Positions 63,575-64,000 of a stretch of 64,000 bases of DNA are shown one piece after another (the stretch's first letter is position 1; the number at the start of each line of letters is the position of its first letter). The translations under genes and the position numbers were made by a program. Source of the DNA: CAVQBP01 sp963710745. Its GTDB lineage: Bacteria; Bacteroidota; Ignavibacteria; Ignavibacteriales; Ignavibacteriaceae. The stretch covers positions 124,001 through 188,000 of the forward strand of contig CAVQBP010000016.1 of NCBI GenBank assembly GCA_963710745.1, in the 5' to 3' direction. The notes beneath the pieces were generated by a model. That model was not told the origin of the DNA. It searched no databases and saw only the letters and a list, made by a program, of their open reading frames with translations.

Positions 63575-64000
63575 TTATGCACCTGAAACGAAAACGATTA
63601 TTTATTTATTATACCGGACACTTTTTTTCTTGTCGACAATAAAAGGGGAGCAGGTAATATCAGGATTGAGTTTGATATCACTTGCGTTAAATTAGCAGAT
63701 ATAAAAAAATATTAATGTGCCGGGGTTAACACATTGAATAAAAAAGAATTAATAAAAATATCTTTAATAAGGTATATGATTATTCAGCTAAAGTAAAATG
63801 ATATATTAGATTCTAAATTCATCTTCAATGTATGCCGTCGGAAAATTTCGTTAAAGATTCATTAGTTTTTGCAGATTAGTTTAAAAGAGGGCATTTCTTA
63901 TTCCCGTCAATAAGAAAGATTTTTCTCACTATCGCCAATTATTAACAATCGCTCAAATAATGAATTAAATATTAAAATTATTGCATTGGTATAATAATTG
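63575..64000. other. Non-coding right end of window
   Basis: No convincing gene on either strand in 426 bases of AT-rich sequence. The promoter of the kinase operon is at 63608-63636. Nothing else stands out; a gene of the next unit probably begins beyond the window. Confidence 0.5.
63608..63636 (-). promoter_or_regulatory. Sigma70-type promoter for the kinase/REC-flavoprotein operon
   Basis: Minus strand: TCGACA (63631-63636), 17 bases, consensus TATAAT (63608-63613), 33 bases before the kinase ATG. Confidence 0.6.

Noticed and set aside
1..64000. tRNA, rRNA, prophage, transposase or integrase genes
   Set aside because: No TTCGAAT-type T-arm with cloverleaf context was found in the gaps, and no mobile-element protein family appears among the genes. 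Base composition and gene style look even across the window.

Overview
The window is a stretch of AT-rich bacterial chromosome of ordinary housekeeping character. It has no rRNA, tRNA, CRISPR array, insertion sequence or prophage that I can see. Two secreted proteins end in type IX secretion (T9SS) C-terminal sorting domains of the 'NYPNPFNPST ... GVYIYR ... KKMIFLK' type. Together with a full menaquinone gene set, FadL/PorV-like and Omp85-like outer-membrane proteins, and family choices such as type 2 PyrF and DUF2851, this points to the Bacteroidota/Chlorobiota/Ignavibacteriota group. Ignavibacteria are the best guess; this is inference from family resemblance, not a search.

Layout. (1) 1-9.6 kb: a YciI-like protein and a hot-dog thioesterase face a minus-strand menaquinone cluster (menF-D-H, then menB-A-E; menC is absent), followed upstream by rsgA. 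(2) 9.7-15.1 kb, minus strand: a FadL-like porin with two low-complexity lipoproteins, a barrel-like protein, a small membrane protein and an orphan ATP-grasp enzyme. (3) 15.3-25.1 kb: lepA-lepB, a T9SS subtilase, an O-methyltransferase, an unknown, a YigZ/IMPACT protein and uvrA. (4) 25.2-32.4 kb, minus strand: a giant BNR/VPS10-like T9SS protein with an upstream lipoprotein, a T9SS-domain relic and an Omp85-like protein. (5) 32.6-49.3 kb: citrate synthase, pyrG with a coupled TPR gene, a TonB-like protein, purN, purH, the elongasome operon mreB-mreC-mreD-mrdA-rodA, pyrF, DUF2851 and a bifunctional nuclease. (6) 49.3-63.6 kb: etfBA, clpS, a methyltransferase, typA, pepD, a SET protein, yihY, a membrane-tethered MutS-like ATPase, an ICMT-like methyltransferase, and a two-gene signalling pair. 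That pair is a CNB-domain histidine kinase followed by a response regulator fused to a thioredoxin-reductase-like flavoprotein without redox cysteines.

Two features run through the whole window. First, at least six conserved genes (lepA, lepB, the BNR protein, gltA, purN, rodA) are each broken by an apparent single-base indel, mostly in or next to a short homopolymer, and rsgA lacks a normal start codon. The protein on each side of the break is intact, so sequencing or assembly error is the leading explanation. Second, many transcription units have clear TTGnnn-17/18 nt-TATAAT-like promoters, so gene starts can be assigned with some confidence.

The most interesting biology is the signalling pair at 60.5-63.6 kb. 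Next come the MutS-like membrane ATPase, the repeat-bearing lipoprotein/porin operon, and tandem heptamer (AGTCAAA) arrays placed directly after two stop codons.
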